In this document: positions 49,653 to 58,637 of the stretch, piece by piece | Position numbering within the stretch: position 1 is the stretch's first letter | Layout of the letters: every line of letters starts with the position of its first letter | Source of the DNA: a bacterium | GTDB taxonomy: Bacteria; Cyanobacteriota; Vampirovibrionia; Gastranaerophilales; Gastranaerophilaceae | Assembly: GCA_017470815.1 (NCBI GenBank) | Contig: JAFUXT010000023.1 | Span: forward strand, 45,063 to 109,062 | Direction: 5' to 3' | Length of the DNA stretch: 64,000 bases | The notes under the pieces: generated by a model | Databases searched by the model: none | Told to the model about the DNA's origin: nothing | Seen by the model: only the letters and a program-made list of their open reading frames with translations | Made by a program: the position numbers and the translations under genes

Positions 49653-50110
49653 TGAAAGAATCAGTCGGGAAATACCTTTTTTTAATAGGAAGTTTTATAT
49701 TTTGGATATTTTTGGCTCTGTTTTCTTCAAAACTGATTGTAGATAATGTAACATCCGGACACCACTATTCAAATGCAGTTTTTAGTTTGACATATCTGAA
49801 AAACAGCGGTGCGGCATTCAGTTTGTTGGAAAACGCAAGAGAATTTCTTATAATTATTGCTATTGTAGCAACGACTTTGTTATGGGGCTATGTTCACCAT
49901 AACAAAAGTATTCACATGATTTCCGTTTCGTTTATCGGACTTTTGACCGCAGGAATTATGGCAAATTGCCATGAGAGAATAGTTCTCGGTTATGTCAGAG
50001 ATTATATACATCTGAATTTTATCAATTTCCCCGTATTCAATGTTGCAGATGTTTTTATAACTATCGGCGTAATTGCCCTAATCGGAATGTTGCTGATTTA
50101 TAAAAGATAA
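49652..50110 (+). CDS. lspA: Lipoprotein signal peptidase (signal peptidase II)
   Basis: 152 aa, four membrane helices. Family motifs: 'TYLKNSGAAFSLLENAREFL' (N-x-G-A-A-F-S), 'MANCHERIVLGYVRDYIHLN' with the first catalytic Asp in 'VRDYI', and 'FPVFNVADVFITIGVIALI' with the second. The usual 'GNLIDR' reads 'ANCHER', so this copy is somewhat diverged though both aspartates remain. It removes signal peptides from lipoproteins. TAATG overlap with the preceding gene. Confidence 0.93.
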   Translation: MKESVGKYLFLIGSFIFWIFLALFSSKLIVDNVTSGHHYSNAVFSLTYLKNSGAAFSLLENAREFLIIIAIVATTLLWGYVHHNKSIHMISVSFIGLLTAGIMANCHERIVLGYVRDYIHLNFINFPVFNVADVFITIGVIALIGMLLIYKR

Positions 50111-50149
50111 ATGGTGCAATTTTGGAAACAAGTATGATATTATTTTAAT

Positions 50150-51067
50150 ATGTTACTAATAATTGATGAAAATTCAGCAGATACAAGGCTTGATATATTT
50201 TTATCCCAACTTTATGACGGGATTTCGCGCTCAAAAATTCAGTCTGCGATTAAAGACGGCAGAGTTACAATAAACGGAGAGAACAAAAAGCCGTCTTACA
50301 CATTAAAAATTGATGACAGAGTGGAGTTTGAAAACCTTACGCCTGAAAAAATTATCGAACTTGAAGCGCAGGATATACCTTTGGAAGTTGTTTGGGAAGA
50401 TGAAAATATGGCGGTAATAAATAAGCCTTCAGGTATGCTTACCCACCCGACATTTATTGAAACAACGGATACTTTGGTTAATGCACTTTTATATAAATAC
50501 GGTGATAACCTGTCAGATACCAACGGAGAATTTCGCAGAGGAATTGTTCATCGTTTAGACCGCAACACATCGGGACTTTTGATGGTAGCAAAGAATAACA
50601 AAACGCACGAATATCTTGCAAATATGATAAAAGACCATAATCTTACAAAAAAATATCATGCCGTTTTAAAAGGTTTTTACCCGAATGAAAATGATATAAT
50701 ATCCGAACCCATAGGCAGAAACAATGTTAATCCGAAAAAAATGGCAGTTCGCCCCGATGGTCGTCCGAGCCTTACAAAACTAAAGGTATTGGAACATTTC
50801 GGAAACGAAGCAACTTATGTTGAACTTGAACTTGTTACAGGCAGAACTCATCAAATAAGAGTTCACACAAGTTATAAAAACCATCCTGTATATAATGACA
50901 CACTATACGGTGCGGGAGAAGGAAAGGTCAAAACACAAGAGCAGGTTTTGCAGTCGTTTTATCTGAAATTTGCAAAACCGTTTTCATCAGAGATAATTGA
51001 ATTAGAAATAGAACCCGATGAAAAACTTTCTAAGGTTTTAAAATATTTCAGAAACAGGAGAGCATAA
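50150..51067 (+). CDS. rluD: RluA/RluD family pseudouridine synthase
   Basis: 305 aa. An N-terminal S4 domain ('RLDIFLSQLYDGISRSKIQS') precedes the catalytic domain with the active-site Asp in 'GIVHRLDRNTSGLLMVAKNN', and 'VELELVTGRTHQIRVHTSYK' and 'GHPVYNDTLYG'-like 'NHPVYNDTLYGAGEG'. It most resembles RluD, which modifies helix 69 of 23S rRNA; RluC is possible. There is no ribosome-binding site; a TATTAT box lies 6 nt before the ATG, possibly leaderless. Confidence 0.9.
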   Translation: MLLIIDENSADTRLDIFLSQLYDGISRSKIQSAIKDGRVTINGENKKPSYTLKIDDRVEFENLTPEKIIELEAQDIPLEVVWEDENMAVINKPSGMLTHPTFIETTDTLVNALLYKYGDNLSDTNGEFRRGIVHRLDRNTSGLLMVAKNNKTHEYLANMIKDHNLTKKYHAVLKGFYPNENDIISEPIGRNNVNPKKMAVRPDGRPSLTKLKVLEHFGNEATYVELELVTGRTHQIRVHTSYKNHPVYNDTLYGAGEGKVKTQEQVLQSFYLKFAKPFSSEIIELEIEPDEKLSKVLKYFRNRRA

Positions 51068-51070
51068 AAC

Positions 51071-51499
51071 ATGAAAAAATTATTCTTTTTCTTAAGTATA
51101 GTAGTATTATGTACCGTTACATATATTATATTGGTTAATAACGGCGATGAGTGCATGATGCGTCTGCATCTTTTAAAAACATCTACTTATACTGCAGGAC
51201 TTGTAACAGGAGTACAAATATCTGTTTATACCGTAATTATTTTATGTGCAGGTTTATTCAGCGGTGCAGGAATAGTTTCACTATTTTTAGGGGTTCAGGA
51301 AGATAAAGTTAAAGCATATAAAAGAGAACTGGAAAAAACAGCCATTTCTTCAGATTCTAACGCATCAAAAGTTGACGTTTTGGAAGCAAAAATTAAAACA
51401 TTAGAAAAAGCATTTACATCTGTTGTTGACGAAAGAACAAAATTGGAAGTTCAGATAAAAGAACTCAATGCAGAAATTGATAATCTCAATAAAAAATAA
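51071..51499 (+). CDS. Two-helix membrane protein with coiled coil, LapA-like
   Basis: 142 aa. TM1 at about 3-22 ('LFFFLSIVVLCTVTYIILVN') and TM2 at about 48-73 ('VYTVIILCAGLFSGAGIVSL'), then a C-terminal coiled coil (about 75-140) of 'LEAKIKTLEKAFTSVVDERT' type. The layout is that of LapA/DUF1049 proteins, which help organise envelope or LPS synthesis. It starts 3 nt after rluD. Confidence 0.7.
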   Translation: MKKLFFFLSIVVLCTVTYIILVNNGDECMMRLHLLKTSTYTAGLVTGVQISVYTVIILCAGLFSGAGIVSLFLGVQEDKVKAYKRELEKTAISSDSNASKVDVLEAKIKTLEKAFTSVVDERTKLEVQIKELNAEIDNLNKK

Positions 51500-51521
51500 A
51501 AAGTAATTAATTTCGAACTTG

Positions 51522-51551
51522 TCGGGCATAAAGTTTAGCCGACTTTTTTAT
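51522..51551 (+). terminator. Terminator before nifU
   Basis: GTCGGGC / GCCGAC stem with a loop of about 11 nt, followed by T6. Confidence 0.8.
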
Positions 51552-51649
51552 GTCATTAAAATTATTAAATAATAATTAAGTCTAAGGTTTTAGAATTATT
51601 TTTGTTTTATAATAATGACAGTTATTAAGGTGAAGAAAGGGACAACACA

Positions 51650-52492
51650 ATGTGGGATTATTCCGAAAAAGTTATGGATCATTACCGCAATCCGAGAAAT
51701 GTCGGAACTATTGAAGATGCAGATGCAGTCGGAACTGCAGGTTCACTTGTTTGCGGAGACCAATTGAAAATATATTTAAAAATAAAAGATAATATAGTTA
51801 CAGATGCCAAATTCCAAACCTTTGGATGCGGAAGTGCGGTTGCAAGTTCAAGTATTTTGACGGAAATGATTATCGGCAAATCAATAGATGAAGTTAAAAA
51901 GATTACCAATAAAGACATTGCAGACCAACTTGACGGTTTACCGCCGGAAAAAATGCACTGTTCTGTTATGGGTTATGAAGCATTGGAAGATGCGTTCAAA
52001 AACTACGAAAAAGACGGTTATGTATCATTAGACGATGTTAAAACCGAAACAAAAGAAAAAATGGTTTGTACTTGTTTTCAGGTAACTGATAAAGTTATCC
52101 TTGATGCGATTAAAACAAACGGTCTTAAGACCGTTGAAGAAGTTACAAATTACACCAAAGCAGGTGGTGCCTGCGGAAGGTGCAAAGGCGAAATTCAAAA
52201 AATTATTGACAACTATTACAACGGAAGTACACCAGAAGTTAAAGAAGAAAAATTAACCCCAACACAGTGGATTTTGAAAATAAACTCTGTAATTGAAAAC
52301 CAAATATCGCCGGAACTTAACAAAGACGGCGGGGATATTGAACTTGTTGATATAAAAGATAAAGATATTTATGTCAAACTTAAAGGTATGTGTTCAGGGT
52401 GCAAAAATTCAACAATGACCCTGAAGGCTTTTGTTGAAACAACATTGAAACATGCACTTGGCGAAGACATTAATGTTATCGAGGTAAAATAA
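51650..52492 (+). CDS. nifU: Iron-sulfur cluster scaffold NifU (three-domain)
   Basis: 280 aa with all three NifU parts. The IscU-like scaffold (1-125) has 'DHYRNPRNVGTIEDADAVGT', 'FGCGSAVASSSILTEMIIGK' and the last ligand in 'MHCSVMGYEALEDA'. The BFD-type [2Fe-2S] domain (about 135-190) has 'CTCFQVTD' and 'GGACGRCKGEI'. The C-terminal Nfu domain (about 205-280) has 'GMCSGCKNSTMTLKAFVE' with C-x-x-C. It builds clusters from sulfur supplied by NifS, encoded next. No nitrogenase genes are present, so it is the housekeeping system. Confidence 0.95.
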   Translation: MWDYSEKVMDHYRNPRNVGTIEDADAVGTAGSLVCGDQLKIYLKIKDNIVTDAKFQTFGCGSAVASSSILTEMIIGKSIDEVKKITNKDIADQLDGLPPEKMHCSVMGYEALEDAFKNYEKDGYVSLDDVKTETKEKMVCTCFQVTDKVILDAIKTNGLKTVEEVTNYTKAGGACGRCKGEIQKIIDNYYNGSTPEVKEEKLTPTQWILKINSVIENQISPELNKDGGDIELVDIKDKDIYVKLKGMCSGCKNSTMTLKAFVETTLKHALGEDINVIEVK

Positions 52493-53691
52493 TGAATAAA
52501 CTTATATATTTAGACAATAACGCAACAACAAAGGTTGATGAAAAAGTTCTTGAAGAAATGATGCCGTATTTCAAAGAAGAATACGCAAATCCCTCAAGTA
52601 TGTACGATTTCAGCAAAAAATCCTCTCATGCCATTCGAGAGGCAAGAGGAAAACTGAAAGATTTTTTGGGCGCAGAAAACGAAAAAGAGATTATTTTCAC
52701 TTCTTGCGGAAGTGAAAGTGCAAATACTGCTATCAGAGGTTATCTTGCAAATACCAGGAAAAAGCACATTATAACGACTAAAATTGAACACCCGTGTGTT
52801 TTAAATGTCTATAAATACCTTGAAAAACAAGGCTATAAAGTTGATTATATCGGAGTAAATTCAAACGGGGAACTTAATACAGACGAATTATCGCACCTTA
52901 TAAATGACGATACCGCACTTGTTTCAGTGATGTGGGCAAATAATGAAACAGGTGTTTTGAATCCGATAAAAGAGATTTCAGAAATTATAAAATCAAAAAA
53001 TCCTGAAACAAAATTCTTTGTTGACGGGGTTCAGGCAGCAGGCAAAGTTCCGATAAATGTAGCGGATTGCGGGGTTGATATGCTTGGAATTTCAGGTCAT
53101 AAATTGCATGCCCCAAAAGGAATCGGTGCTCTGTATGTAAATTCTAAAACAATGATTTCACCATTGATTATCGGCGGACATCAGGAAAAGGGTAAACGTG
53201 CAGGAACGGAAAACGTCTCGTATATTGTAGGTTTGGGTAAGGCTGCCGAACTTGCATCTGATAATCTGAATTATGAAATGACAGAGGTTGCAAGATTACG
53301 TGACAAATTAGAAAAAGGAATTTTGCATAATATTTATAACGCAAGAGTAAATACCGGTCTTGCAAAACGGGTACCAAACACCACAAATATCGGATTTGAA
53401 TACATTGAAGGCGAACTTATTTTACTTCACTTATCAGATTTGGGCATTTGTGCTTCATCAGGTTCAGCATGCACATCGGGTTCACTTGAACCAAGCCACG
53501 TTTTAAGAGCGATGAATGTTCCGTTTACTGCTATTCATGGTAGTATAAGGTGGAGTTTGAGCCGTTTTACAACCGAGGATGAAATAGACTATGTAATAGA
53601 AAAATTGCCAAAAGTTATTGATGATATAACAAAAATTTCACCCTATCAGGCTGAACTAAAGGCATTAAAAGAATTAAAAATTAGTAAATAA
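52492..53691 (+). CDS. nifS: Cysteine desulfurase NifS/IscS
   Basis: 399 aa. Fold-type I PLP enzyme: 'YLDNNATTKVDEKVLEEMMP', 'FTSCGSESANTAIRGYL', Schiff-base lysine K204 in 'LGISGHKLHAPKGIGAL', and the catalytic cysteine loop 'CASSGSACTSGSLEPSHVLR'. It removes sulfur from cysteine as a persulfide for NifU. ATG 52492 overlaps the nifU stop (TAATG), so they are co-translated. The terminator follows at 53711-53738. Confidence 0.96.
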   Translation: MNKLIYLDNNATTKVDEKVLEEMMPYFKEEYANPSSMYDFSKKSSHAIREARGKLKDFLGAENEKEIIFTSCGSESANTAIRGYLANTRKKHIITTKIEHPCVLNVYKYLEKQGYKVDYIGVNSNGELNTDELSHLINDDTALVSVMWANNETGVLNPIKEISEIIKSKNPETKFFVDGVQAAGKVPINVADCGVDMLGISGHKLHAPKGIGALYVNSKTMISPLIIGGHQEKGKRAGTENVSYIVGLGKAAELASDNLNYEMTEVARLRDKLEKGILHNIYNARVNTGLAKRVPNTTNIGFEYIEGELILLHLSDLGICASSGSACTSGSLEPSHVLRAMNVPFTAIHGSIRWSLSRFTTEDEIDYVIEKLPKVIDDITKISPYQAELKALKELKISK

Positions 53692-53710
53692 GTAAAAATT
53701 CAACACTTTT

Positions 53711-53745
53711 GTCATAGGACAAAAGTGTTATTTTTTGAAATTCAA
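53711..53745 (+). terminator. Terminator of nifU-nifS
   Basis: AACACTTTTGTC / GACAAAAGTGTT, perfect 12-bp stem with loop ATAG, then T6. Confidence 0.9.
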
Positions 53746-53813
53746 AAATGCCATAACCATAGAATTAATTTACTTCTCTAAAGATTTTATTCTGCTTTAG
53801 AGGAGAAATTATT

Positions 53814-54749
53814 ATGAAAAAATTTGTCATTGTTCTAACTCTTATATTAATATCAAACTGCGCATTTGCATCAAATTCGACTATTGATAAAATTGAAAAA
53901 TCTTTATACGGATTTACATTTTCAAACGAAAATGATACCTCAAGATTAAACAGAATAGAGCAAAAAGTTTACGGTAAAACGCAGACAGGCAAAACAGATT
54001 CAAGAATTGCCAAATTATCAAAAGATCTGAACGCAAATGAAATGGGAAAAGAAATTGAACCCAAAGAAGATACTTTTATGGAAGAAAGTGATTACATTAC
54101 TTATGAAAAAGAACCACCAAGTGCAGCAACAATGGATTATCCGGCGATAGACGAACTTGAAAAGCAGGTGTTCAAAAAAGTTTCAAAAGGTCAGAACATA
54201 AAAACAAGACTTTCAAATTTAGAGCAAAAAACTTTTAATAAAACTTATGATAAAGACGACCTTTCAACCCGTGTTGACCGGTTAAAAGCCCAATTAAGAC
54301 CGCAAAGTTTCGCATCAAACGGTATGCACCAGCAGGAAAACGGATTTTATACTTCGCCTGCCGACAGACTTGCGCAGGATTATCATTTAGACAGTTATGA
54401 TCCGTATGATTTTGACTATGACGCTTATAACAGTCGCAATACTTATTCCTCTCCACAACAGACTTATCAAAAACCAAAACCTCTTAATCTTTCAAAAATT
54501 GAAAAACAAATTTATCATAAAAAATTCGACAATGAGCCGACTTCAAAGCGTCTTAGTCGTATTGAAAGCAGCGTTTTTGGTACAAGTTTTCCAAACGACA
54601 GTGACAGCGAGCGTATAGAAAGGCTTTCAAGTGCAATTCAGGCACAAAAATCTTCTTCTCACTATGACAGCGACAAGTGGAGCAGAAATATGGCTACCGC
54701 TTTTCAAATCGGCACACTGATTTTAATGGTTCTTGCATGCATATTATAG
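53814..54749 (+). CDS. Secreted protein with three 'RLxRLExxVFG' repeats
   Basis: 311 aa. Signal peptide 1-19 (MKKFVIVLTLILISNCAFA). Three diverged repeats of about 45 residues, starting near 25, 110 and 225. Each pairs 'IxKIEKxxYGxxF' with 'SRLNRIEQKVYGKTQTGK' or 'KRLSRIESSVFGTSFPND' and ends in 'xRIxRLxxxL'. They look like helical hairpins. A Tyr/Asp/Ser-rich linker lies at about 180-220. A C-terminal membrane helix ('ATAFQIGTLILMVLACIL') anchors it. Similar 'LE..vFG' repeats occur in cyanobacterial secreted proteins. AGAGGAG precedes the ATG. Confidence 0.75.
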   Translation: MKKFVIVLTLILISNCAFASNSTIDKIEKSLYGFTFSNENDTSRLNRIEQKVYGKTQTGKTDSRIAKLSKDLNANEMGKEIEPKEDTFMEESDYITYEKEPPSAATMDYPAIDELEKQVFKKVSKGQNIKTRLSNLEQKTFNKTYDKDDLSTRVDRLKAQLRPQSFASNGMHQQENGFYTSPADRLAQDYHLDSYDPYDFDYDAYNSRNTYSSPQQTYQKPKPLNLSKIEKQIYHKKFDNEPTSKRLSRIESSVFGTSFPNDSDSERIERLSSAIQAQKSSSHYDSDKWSRNMATAFQIGTLILMVLACIL

Positions 54750-54889
54750 AATTAGAAACAGAAAATTAAATAGTATATATTGTCAAAATTAATCATACAA
54801 ATAATCCATGTTATTTTATTGTAAACAATTTATAATATATTTGTACGACTAAAAAAAAATCATTATAATGCTGATATAGAGGTGTGCCT

Positions 54890-55213
54890 ATGAAAAAGAA
54901 ATTATTATTGTTCGCAATATTTGCGTTGTCAGTTCAGATACCTGCCCATTGTGCAATTTCTGTTGACAGGACAATGTCCGAAGAATATTTGCGTAACAAT
55001 GGATATTCAAAGCAAATATATGATACAGTAAATGTTGGCAGAGCCAGAGCATTGGGTGAAGAGTATTACAGCAGTGAAGAAATTAAATTTAAAAGTTCAA
55101 AAGCACCTGTCAGATGGTGGAAAAGATTTCATGCATACTTAGACCCTGCCAAAGACGATTATTCATTCTACCACCATGATACATCACCAGAACCGTCATT
55201 CTCGGATTTATAA
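54890..55213 (+). CDS. Small secreted protein, 107 aa
   Basis: From ATG 54890 (MKKKLLLFAIFALSVQIPAH), with GAGG seven nucleotides upstream; GTG 54884 is less likely. Signal peptide about 1-21. The mature part is polar with 'RTMSEEYLRNNGYSKQIYDT', a helical DNA/ligand-like segment, and 'VRWWKRFHAYLDPAKDDYSF'. The end overlaps the next gene by 38 nt, suggesting coupled translation. Family unknown. Confidence 0.7.
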   Translation: MKKKLLLFAIFALSVQIPAHCAISVDRTMSEEYLRNNGYSKQIYDTVNVGRARALGEEYYSSEEIKFKSSKAPVRWWKRFHAYLDPAKDDYSFYHHDTSPEPSFSDL

Positions 55214-55859
55214 ATTTTTATTTGCGTTCATATTTTTGGGAGCATTGGTTTATCCGAGTTTTGGCTTCCCAAATATATATGTCAAGGCGAATGAAGAAAA
55301 AAATCTGAGTGTTGATTATTCAAAATTCAATAAAGAAATTACAAAAAATAATGCTGATACGCTTTTTCAAACTGCGCTTACAACAGAAGATAAAGATAAA
55401 CAGGCTCAATATTTGAAAAATGCAGCAGCGCAGTATTATATTTTGTCAAATTTTGATAAATCTGATTCTTATCCATGCATACAACTTGCAAGAATTTATG
55501 ATTTGCAAAAAAATGATGCATACGCTAAAGCATATTTTTACAGAGTATTGGGTTTGAATTACAAAGATGCTGAAGCAAATTTTTATTTCGCTGAATTTTA
55601 TTACACAAGGAAACAATACAAAAAAGCACTTGAATATTACCACAATGCTTTGAACTACGGCAGAAAAGATGATGCCCCGACAATGAAAAAAATCGGACAA
55701 ATATACGAAAGATTCGGAGATATTCCAAGAGCAAACCAATATTACAAAAAAAGTTTTGAATTAAACCCGCAGGATGCTGAACTTTCAGGGAAAATAAATG
55801 AAAATATAATAAAAGAATACGAGAAATCAGGATATTACAAGAGGAGATTACGTAATTAA
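55176..55859 (+). CDS. Exported TPR-repeat protein
   Basis: 227 aa. A signal peptide or anchor at about 12-30 ('FLFAFIFLGALVYPSFGF'). TPR units at about 95-210: 'PCIQLARIYDLQKNDAYAKA', 'EANFYFAEFYYTRKQYKKAL', 'EYYHNALNYG...' and 'QIYERFGDIPRANQYYKKSF'. A periplasmic protein-interaction module. The start lies within the preceding gene without a clear ribosome-binding site, so translation is likely coupled. The stop abuts the ATG of the glycosyl-hydrolase-like gene (TAAATG), giving a three-gene unit. Confidence 0.85.
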   Translation: MIHHQNRHSRIYKFLFAFIFLGALVYPSFGFPNIYVKANEEKNLSVDYSKFNKEITKNNADTLFQTALTTEDKDKQAQYLKNAAAQYYILSNFDKSDSYPCIQLARIYDLQKNDAYAKAYFYRVLGLNYKDAEANFYFAEFYYTRKQYKKALEYYHNALNYGRKDDAPTMKKIGQIYERFGDIPRANQYYKKSFELNPQDAELSGKINENIIKEYEKSGYYKRRLRN

Positions 55860-57851
55860 ATGTCACAATCAAAGGTTTTAACCGTTTTATTTGCATTAAG
55901 TCTTACATTTGCACCTGTATATGCAGATGAAATGAGTGACTTTTTTTCTCCTGAGGGTAATATTGAATTTTTCAGCGACGAAGAAGAGACGACTCCTGTT
56001 TTAGAGGTATTTGAACCGATAAAAATTAATACGGGAGATGTAATCTTTAAACAGGTAACACGAAGATTTGATTTGTTAGATCCCGCATCAAATACAGGAT
56101 ATTACCCCGGAGGCAGAGGACCGAATAAACTTGTAATTTATACCGCAAATTATGGTGAACACACGCAGACAAATGAATTTGGGACTGAAGCCATTGTTGA
56201 CGGTAATATTGTCACTTCACTTTCCGGAGCCGATAGTATTATTCCAAAAGATGGGATTGTCATAAGCGGACATGGCAGTGCAAAAAATTGGATTACCCAA
56301 AATATATCTATCGGATCAAAAGTTTATATTGACACGGTTAGCCAAACTATAACCATTTATACGACTTCAGAAAGTTTTACCTTTGATGCCCGTGCAAAAA
56401 TAGATGAAGCCGAATCTATTGTAAACTATTACAAACAAAATTTACCGAATTATAATCCTATTAATGCTCTCGAACATATAAAAAATGCCCGTTTATATCT
56501 TGAGAAAGCGCAAAGTTCAAAAAATGATTTGCAAACCTTAAAGCAGTACAGCCAAGATGCGATTGAAGAAGGTAATATGGCGATAAAAACAGCACTTCCT
56601 TATGTTCCTAATGAACTAAAAGGTGTATGGGTTCGTCCGACAGAAACAAGTGCCGAACAAATTATTGCAACACTTGATAAACTCAAAGACAATGGTTTTA
56701 ATAATGTATTTTTGGAAACTTATTACCACGGAAAAACTATTTTCCCGAGCAAGACAATGAACAAATACGGATTTACCGTACAAAACGAATTGTTTGAAGG
56801 TTTTGACCCGTTGAAAATTTGGGTTGATGAAGCGCACAAAAGAGGGATAAAAGTTCACACTTGGTTTCAATCATTTTATGTAGGGAATAAAAATCCGAAT
56901 CTCACACCGACAAGTATTCTTGCTCAACATCCGGAATGGGGTAACAAAACAAAAAAATGTGCCGATTGTGACGGACCTACAATGTCTGTATCCGAGCATA
57001 ACGGATACTTTTTAGACCCTGCAAATGATAATGTTCAGGAATTTTTACTCGAACTGTTATCTGAAATTATACAGGATTACAAACCTGACGGAATAAATCT
57101 TGATTATATCAGATACCCTAATTCTAATCCCCGTAATGATATGTGCGCGTGGGGGTTTAGTGAATATGCACGCAATAAATTTCAATCAATTTACGGCAAA
57201 GACCCTGTCGAATTAACAATTTCCGATGCAATGTGGTACGATTGGAATGCTTTCAGGCGAAATATAATAACCGATTTTGTCCGAAAAGCAGGCAAACTTG
57301 GGAAAGAAAATAATACTTATGTGAGTACGGTAATTTTCCCTGATATTGCATCGGCTCTCGCAACAAAGCAACAAGATTGGAGAAGTTGGTCATCAAACGG
57401 TTATATCGATGGTTTTACTCCATTGTTTTTAACTTATGATTCTAAAATGCTTGCATCAATGATGAATGATGTAATGAATATAAAAGCACCTCAAACCGAA
57501 CTTTATGCAGGTCTGTTTGTTACATTTATGGGAGGTTCAAGCGAAGATTTAATCCGACAAATATTTGAAGCAAGAAAAATGAATGTAAATGGGATAATCC
57601 TTTTCGATTATGCTCATACTACTCCTGTTTACACTTCTACTCTTATGGCAAGTGCTTTTGACCCTGCAAGTAATGGCACAAAAATTAAACTGACGCAAAA
57701 AAAAAAGAACGAAAAGAAGAAAAAAAACAACAGAATCAGCAACAACAAGAATTCGTCATCAGATACAAAAACAATCCGCAAGTCCAAAACTACCAAAGAC
57801 AAAACGGCCAAAACAAGAACACGCAAAAGCAAACCCCCAAAACAGTCGTAA
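55860..57851 (+). CDS. Glycosyl hydrolase-like 10 (GHL10) family exported protein
   Basis: 663 aa. Signal peptide about 1-22. An N-terminal beta domain (about 45-190) has 'VIYTANYGEHTQTNEFGTEA' and 'DGIVISGHGSAKNW'. A helical linker follows, then the GHL10 TIM barrel (about 250-560): 'LKGVWVRPTETSAEQIIATL', 'NNVFLETYYHGKTIFPS', 'HKRGIKVHTWFQSFYVG', and the acidic 'PDGINLDYIRYPNSNPR'. It probably cuts cell-wall or envelope glycans. The annotated end is Lys/Arg-rich; a 10-A run at 57697-57706 separates it from an alternative C-terminus in the -1 frame ending at 57892. Confidence 0.88.
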   Translation: MSQSKVLTVLFALSLTFAPVYADEMSDFFSPEGNIEFFSDEEETTPVLEVFEPIKINTGDVIFKQVTRRFDLLDPASNTGYYPGGRGPNKLVIYTANYGEHTQTNEFGTEAIVDGNIVTSLSGADSIIPKDGIVISGHGSAKNWITQNISIGSKVYIDTVSQTITIYTTSESFTFDARAKIDEAESIVNYYKQNLPNYNPINALEHIKNARLYLEKAQSSKNDLQTLKQYSQDAIEEGNMAIKTALPYVPNELKGVWVRPTETSAEQIIATLDKLKDNGFNNVFLETYYHGKTIFPSKTMNKYGFTVQNELFEGFDPLKIWVDEAHKRGIKVHTWFQSFYVGNKNPNLTPTSILAQHPEWGNKTKKCADCDGPTMSVSEHNGYFLDPANDNVQEFLLELLSEIIQDYKPDGINLDYIRYPNSNPRNDMCAWGFSEYARNKFQSIYGKDPVELTISDAMWYDWNAFRRNIITDFVRKAGKLGKENNTYVSTVIFPDIASALATKQQDWRSWSSNGYIDGFTPLFLTYDSKMLASMMNDVMNIKAPQTELYAGLFVTFMGGSSEDLIRQIFEARKMNVNGIILFDYAHTTPVYTSTLMASAFDPASNGTKIKLTQKKKNEKKKKNNRISNNKNSSSDTKTIRKSKTTKDKTAKTRTRKSKPPKQS

Positions 57852-57892
57852 CAACAACATCTAAAGGGAATTGGGTATTCTCCGCAAAATAA
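57697..57892 (+). other. A10 tract and alternative -1 frame C-terminus of the GHL10 protein
   Basis: Ten A (57697-57706) lie at codons TQKKK. In the -1 frame the sequence continues as a Gln/Asn-rich tail ('QQNQQQQEFVIRYKNNPQVQ') and ends 'VVTTTSKGNWVFSAK' at TAA 57890-57892, just before the next gene. This looks more like a natural protein end than the basic tail of the annotated frame. Confidence 0.55.
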
Positions 57893-57896
57893 CAGA

Positions 57897-58115
57897 TTAA
57901 ACAAATGACTTTGTTCTTACAAATTTGAGTTCATAACCCAAAATTTGTCCGATTAATTTGGCTTCTTCGTATTTTAGTGTCCCTCTCGATAATTTTTGAG
58001 AAATATTAGAACGAGAATAATTTTTATTTGTTAGTTGTGATAATTCTTTAGCCAAAGAGGTAATTGTAAAATCATTTTCCGTAAGTAATAATTTTATATC
58101 TTTTCTAACGCTCAT
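57897..58115 (-). CDS. Small XRE-like HTH protein
   Basis: 72 aa from ATG 58115 (MSVRKDIKLLLTENDFTITS), with TTGGAGATTG upstream; an earlier ATG is part of that site. 'TITSLAKELSQLTNKNYSRS' and 'NISQKLSRGTLKYEEAKLIG' form a helix-turn-helix with the recognition helix 'SRSNISQKLSRG'. Similar short proteins are phage-like or antitoxin-like regulators. It is convergent with the GHL10 gene and divergent from the HAD gene, whose promoter it could control. Confidence 0.75.
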   Translation of the reverse strand: MSVRKDIKLLLTENDFTITSLAKELSQLTNKNYSRSNISQKLSRGTLKYEEAKLIGQILGYELKFVRTKSFV

Positions 58116-58238
58116 ATCAATCTCCAATAACATATTGGCATATATTGACAGATTTGATAATAGTCGTTATTATAAAGGAACATTATATACAATATAATTA
58201 CGAATAATGATACAAAATTACACAAAAGGAGGAAAAAG

Positions 58239-58583
58239 ATGAGATATAAACCAACAATTCTTATTGATTTAGACGGGGTTTTGAATGAATATAAAGGGGT
58301 TTATGATGAAAATTTTATACCTGATATAAAGCAGGGAGCCGAAGATTTTTTAAAAAAACTTGTTTCCGATTATAAATTATATTTATTTACTACAAGAAAT
58401 ATTCAATCTGCAAAAGAATGGCTTATTAATAATAATATAGAGGAATATTTTGAAGATGTTACAAACACCAAACTCCCGTCATACTTGATAGTTGATGACA
58501 GAGGATTACGTTTTGACGGTTCGTTTGAAAAGGTTTTAGATGAGATTAAAAATTTTAGAGTTTGGTATAAAATAAATAAATAA
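58239..58583 (+). CDS. HAD-superfamily hydrolase-like protein, short
   Basis: 114 aa. Motif I 'ILIDLDGVLNEYKGV' with the nucleophile pair D10 and D12, motif II 'LYLFTTRNIQSAKEWLINN', and a motif IV-like 'YLIVDDRGLRFDGSFEKV'. There is no cap domain and motif III lysine is not obvious. It resembles small phage or bacterial phosphatases of the 'DUF/5'-nucleotidase' type. AGGAGG is a strong ribosome-binding site. It is followed by a terminator and converges on the TolC-like gene. Confidence 0.85.
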   Translation: MRYKPTILIDLDGVLNEYKGVYDENFIPDIKQGAEDFLKKLVSDYKLYLFTTRNIQSAKEWLINNNIEEYFEDVTNTKLPSYLIVDDRGLRFDGSFEKVLDEIKNFRVWYKINK

Positions 58584-58612
58584 AAAGCCGAAAATAAATT
58601 TTCGGCTTTAGT
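58583..58612. terminator. Terminator between the HAD gene and the OMF gene
   Basis: AAAGCCGAAAA / TTTTCGGCTTT, perfect 10-bp stem; serves the HAD gene and possibly the converging efflux gene. Confidence 0.75.
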
Positions 58613-58637
58613 AAGTAAAAATATGATTAAGAATATA

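Noticed and set aside
51650..53691. Nitrogen fixation locus
   Set aside because: nifU and nifS alone make general iron-sulfur clusters; no nitrogenase or cofactor genes are present.
57629..57904. 91-aa hydrophobic minus-strand frame
   Set aside because: Produced by reading the A-rich end of the GHL10 gene backwards (poly-Phe/Leu); no start signal.
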